This document shows positions 62,868-64,000 of a stretch of 64,000 nucleotides of DNA, piece by piece. The stretch's first letter is position 1; each line of letters starts with the position of its first letter. The position numbers and the translations under genes are program-made. The notes under the pieces were generated by a model. It was not told the origin of the DNA, searched no databases, and saw only the letters and a program-made list of their open reading frames with translations. The DNA is from Chloroflexota bacterium (GTDB lineage: Bacteria > Chloroflexota > Dehalococcoidia > Bin125), in assembly GCA_026707145.1 (NCBI GenBank), contig JAPOXK010000019.1:1-64000 (forward strand), written 5' to 3'.

Positions 62868-63662
62868 TTACTCTTGCAGGGCGGTGCCGTTGGCGATGAA
62901 GTCCGTGAGAAGGGCGGCCAGCTCGCGCGGGACTTCCCAGGGGATGAAGTGCCCAACGCGATAGAAGACGTGCAGCGCCGCGTTGGGGATGCGGGCATGG
63001 TCGGCAAGGTTGGAGTCGCGAAGGAAGTCGCGGTCCCCTGCGACAACAAGCGTGGGCGCCTGGATGGTGGCGAGTTGATCGCCGATGTGGAGCCGTCCCA
63101 TCTCCTCCCAGGACTCGTCAAAGTGGCCGTCCGAACAGGCGAGCGCGTCCTCCACGTAGATCTCAAAAAGTTCGGGCCGGGGCGCACGCGTCCACATCCC
63201 TCTGCTGACCTCCGGGTACCGTGACGGATCCTCTCGAGCAGAGCGCAAAGCCGCGAGAAACTCGGCGGCCCACGGCTCGCCCATCCAACCGTCCGAAGGC
63301 GCCGGGGCGATCAGCGTGAGACTGCGCAGCCGATCGCCATGGCGGAGGCCCATCTGCATGCCGGTGACCGCGCCCATGGAAGTACCCGCGTAGTGAAAGG
63401 TCGCAACGCCAAGGGCGGTCATCGCCGCCGCCACATCGTCCGCGTACTGCGCGGGGGAGTAGCCAGCGGGAGGGGCGTCGCTCTTGCCGGCGCCGCGGAG
63501 ATCGAAAGCGAAGACGTGGAGCGCATCCAGGGGCAGGTGATCGATGACATCGCCCCAGACGCGCAGAGAACTTTGGAACCCGTGGATCAGCACGAGCGGC
63601 TCGGATCCAGTACCCGCCTCGCGGTAGTTGAGCTCGATCTGGCCAGCTTGGACGCGCGGCAC
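62868..63662 (-). CDS. Alpha/beta-fold hydrolase
   Basis: The 264-residue protein has the oxyanion region LIHGFQSS, FAFDLRGAGKSDAPP, the nucleophile elbow as YAGTSMGAVTG (Ser near 94; T before S is less usual than H/G), Asp in VVAGDRD and His in RVGHFIPWE. It starts at GTG 63662 with GAGGTGAGAC upstream. Ester, lactone or C-C hydrolysis are possible; it faces the monooxygenase island tail-to-tail and could act on its products, but this is only positional. Confidence 0.87.
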   Translation of the reverse strand: MPRVQAGQIELNYREAGTGSEPLVLIHGFQSSLRVWGDVIDHLPLDALHVFAFDLRGAGKSDAPPAGYSPAQYADDVAAAMTALGVATFHYAGTSMGAVTGMQMGLRHGDRLRSLTLIAPAPSDGWMGEPWAAEFLAALRSAREDPSRYPEVSRGMWTRAPRPELFEIYVEDALACSDGHFDESWEEMGRLHIGDQLATIQAPTLVVAGDRDFLRDSNLADHARIPNAALHVFYRVGHFIPWEVPRELAALLTDFIANGTALQE

Positions 63663-63684
63663 GTCTCACCTCGCTCGATGGCTT

Positions 63685-63690
63685 AGCCTA
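63685..63690 (-). promoter_or_regulatory. Putative -10 element (TAGGCT) of the hydrolase gene
   Basis: Minus-strand GCTAGGCTAAG lies 23 bases before the GTG start, the same hexamer as before acpS. Confidence 0.4.
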
Positions 63691-63871
63691 GCGCGTCTCG
63701 ACGCATGCCATCCACGCGAGCGGAGCCACTGCGCCGCGCCGTCGGCGGGCGCAGTGCTTATGGAACACGAGGAGCTGCCTCCGCCGCGCGATCCGCTGCC
63801 CAGCCGCCAGGCCAAACGACGGTCGGCAGGAACAACGAGAAGACGAGCGCGTGGACCGGTAAACTAGCGCC

Positions 63872-64000
63872 GTGGAAGAGATCCGCGACTACTCTCTGAT
63901 CGCCGGCTTCATCGCGCTGACGGTGCTCTCACTGCTTGCGCTGGTGACAGTAGGCGCGATCGGGTATCTATCACTGCGATTCCTAGGCGCGCTCACCCGC
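63872..64000 (+). CDS. Membrane protein, 5' end only (partial)
   Basis: GTG at 63872 opens a frame that runs off the window. The 43 visible residues are a short polar start (VEEIRDYSL) and one long hydrophobic segment (IAGFIALTVLSLLALVTVGAIGYL cut at the edge), so a membrane protein is likely. TAAACT just upstream could be the -10 of a leaderless message; there is no ribosome binding site. Identity unknown. Confidence 0.5.
   Translation, partial: MEEIRDYSLIAGFIALTVLSLLALVTVGAIGYLSLRFLGALTR

Noticed and set aside
63760-63867. 36-codon frame before the last membrane-protein gene
   Set aside because: Arg/Pro-rich, without ribosome binding site; probably chance.
1-64000. CRISPR arrays, rRNA operons, insertion sequences, prophage
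   Set aside because: No regularly spaced repeats, rRNA-like sequence, transposase or phage structural genes were found by reading.

Overview
The window is GC-rich bacterial chromosome (about two thirds G+C by eye) and almost fully coding, with many GTG/TTG starts and many ATGA or GTGA gene overlaps. The gene content points to a Chloroflexota-type bacterium: a RemA/DUF370 protein, a T-box-controlled trp operon, an EF-G-like paralogue, ScpA, and an expansion of luciferase-like flavin monooxygenases of the kind reported for Dehalococcoidia/SAR202 lineages. The phylum is an inference; there is no rRNA here to test it.

Layout. 1-12 kb holds housekeeping genes: folD-prfB-metallopeptidase on the minus strand, with prfB carrying an intact programmed +1 frameshift, then acpS, nnr, fabF, recJ and an EF-G-like GTPase on the plus strand. 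From 26.7 down to 12.3 kb runs one long minus-strand gene chain headed by a tryptophan T-box leader: trpE, a double CMD-domain protein, trpG, trpD, trpC, trpF, trpB, a CPBP membrane protease, trpA, aroH, aroF, scpA, ribF, tyrS and a methyltransferase. Upstream of it lie tyrA, aroA, remA and gmk, so most of the common and branch aromatic pathways are clustered. 30-36.5 kb has cell-envelope and secreted proteins (lytic transglycosylase, YbaY-like lipoprotein, RlpA-like protein), tRNA-Arg(UCU), and a patch of lower GC after the tRNA. 36.5-39.8 kb is the transglutaminase / alpha-E / circularly permuted ATP-grasp triad. 40-45.6 kb is a signalling operon (STAS, REC-PP2C phosphatase, RsbW-like ATPase, membrane-anchored periplasmic-binding protein, histidine kinase). 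45.7-47.3 kb is amt with a PII-like protein that has lost key nucleotide-binding residues.

49-62.8 kb is the most interesting part: an apparent catabolic island with five luciferase-like monooxygenases (four close paralogues), two tandem hydantoinase-B/oxoprolinase subunits without a HyuA partner, two tandem amidase-signature enzymes preceded by a 70-residue GatC/AtzG-like protein, and an SDR. Two genes diverge around a well-formed promoter with an adjacent perfect inverted repeat. My reading is an oxidise-then-hydrolyse route for a cyclic amide, imide, lactam or ureide; the substrate is unknown. The window closes with an alpha/beta hydrolase and the start of a membrane protein.
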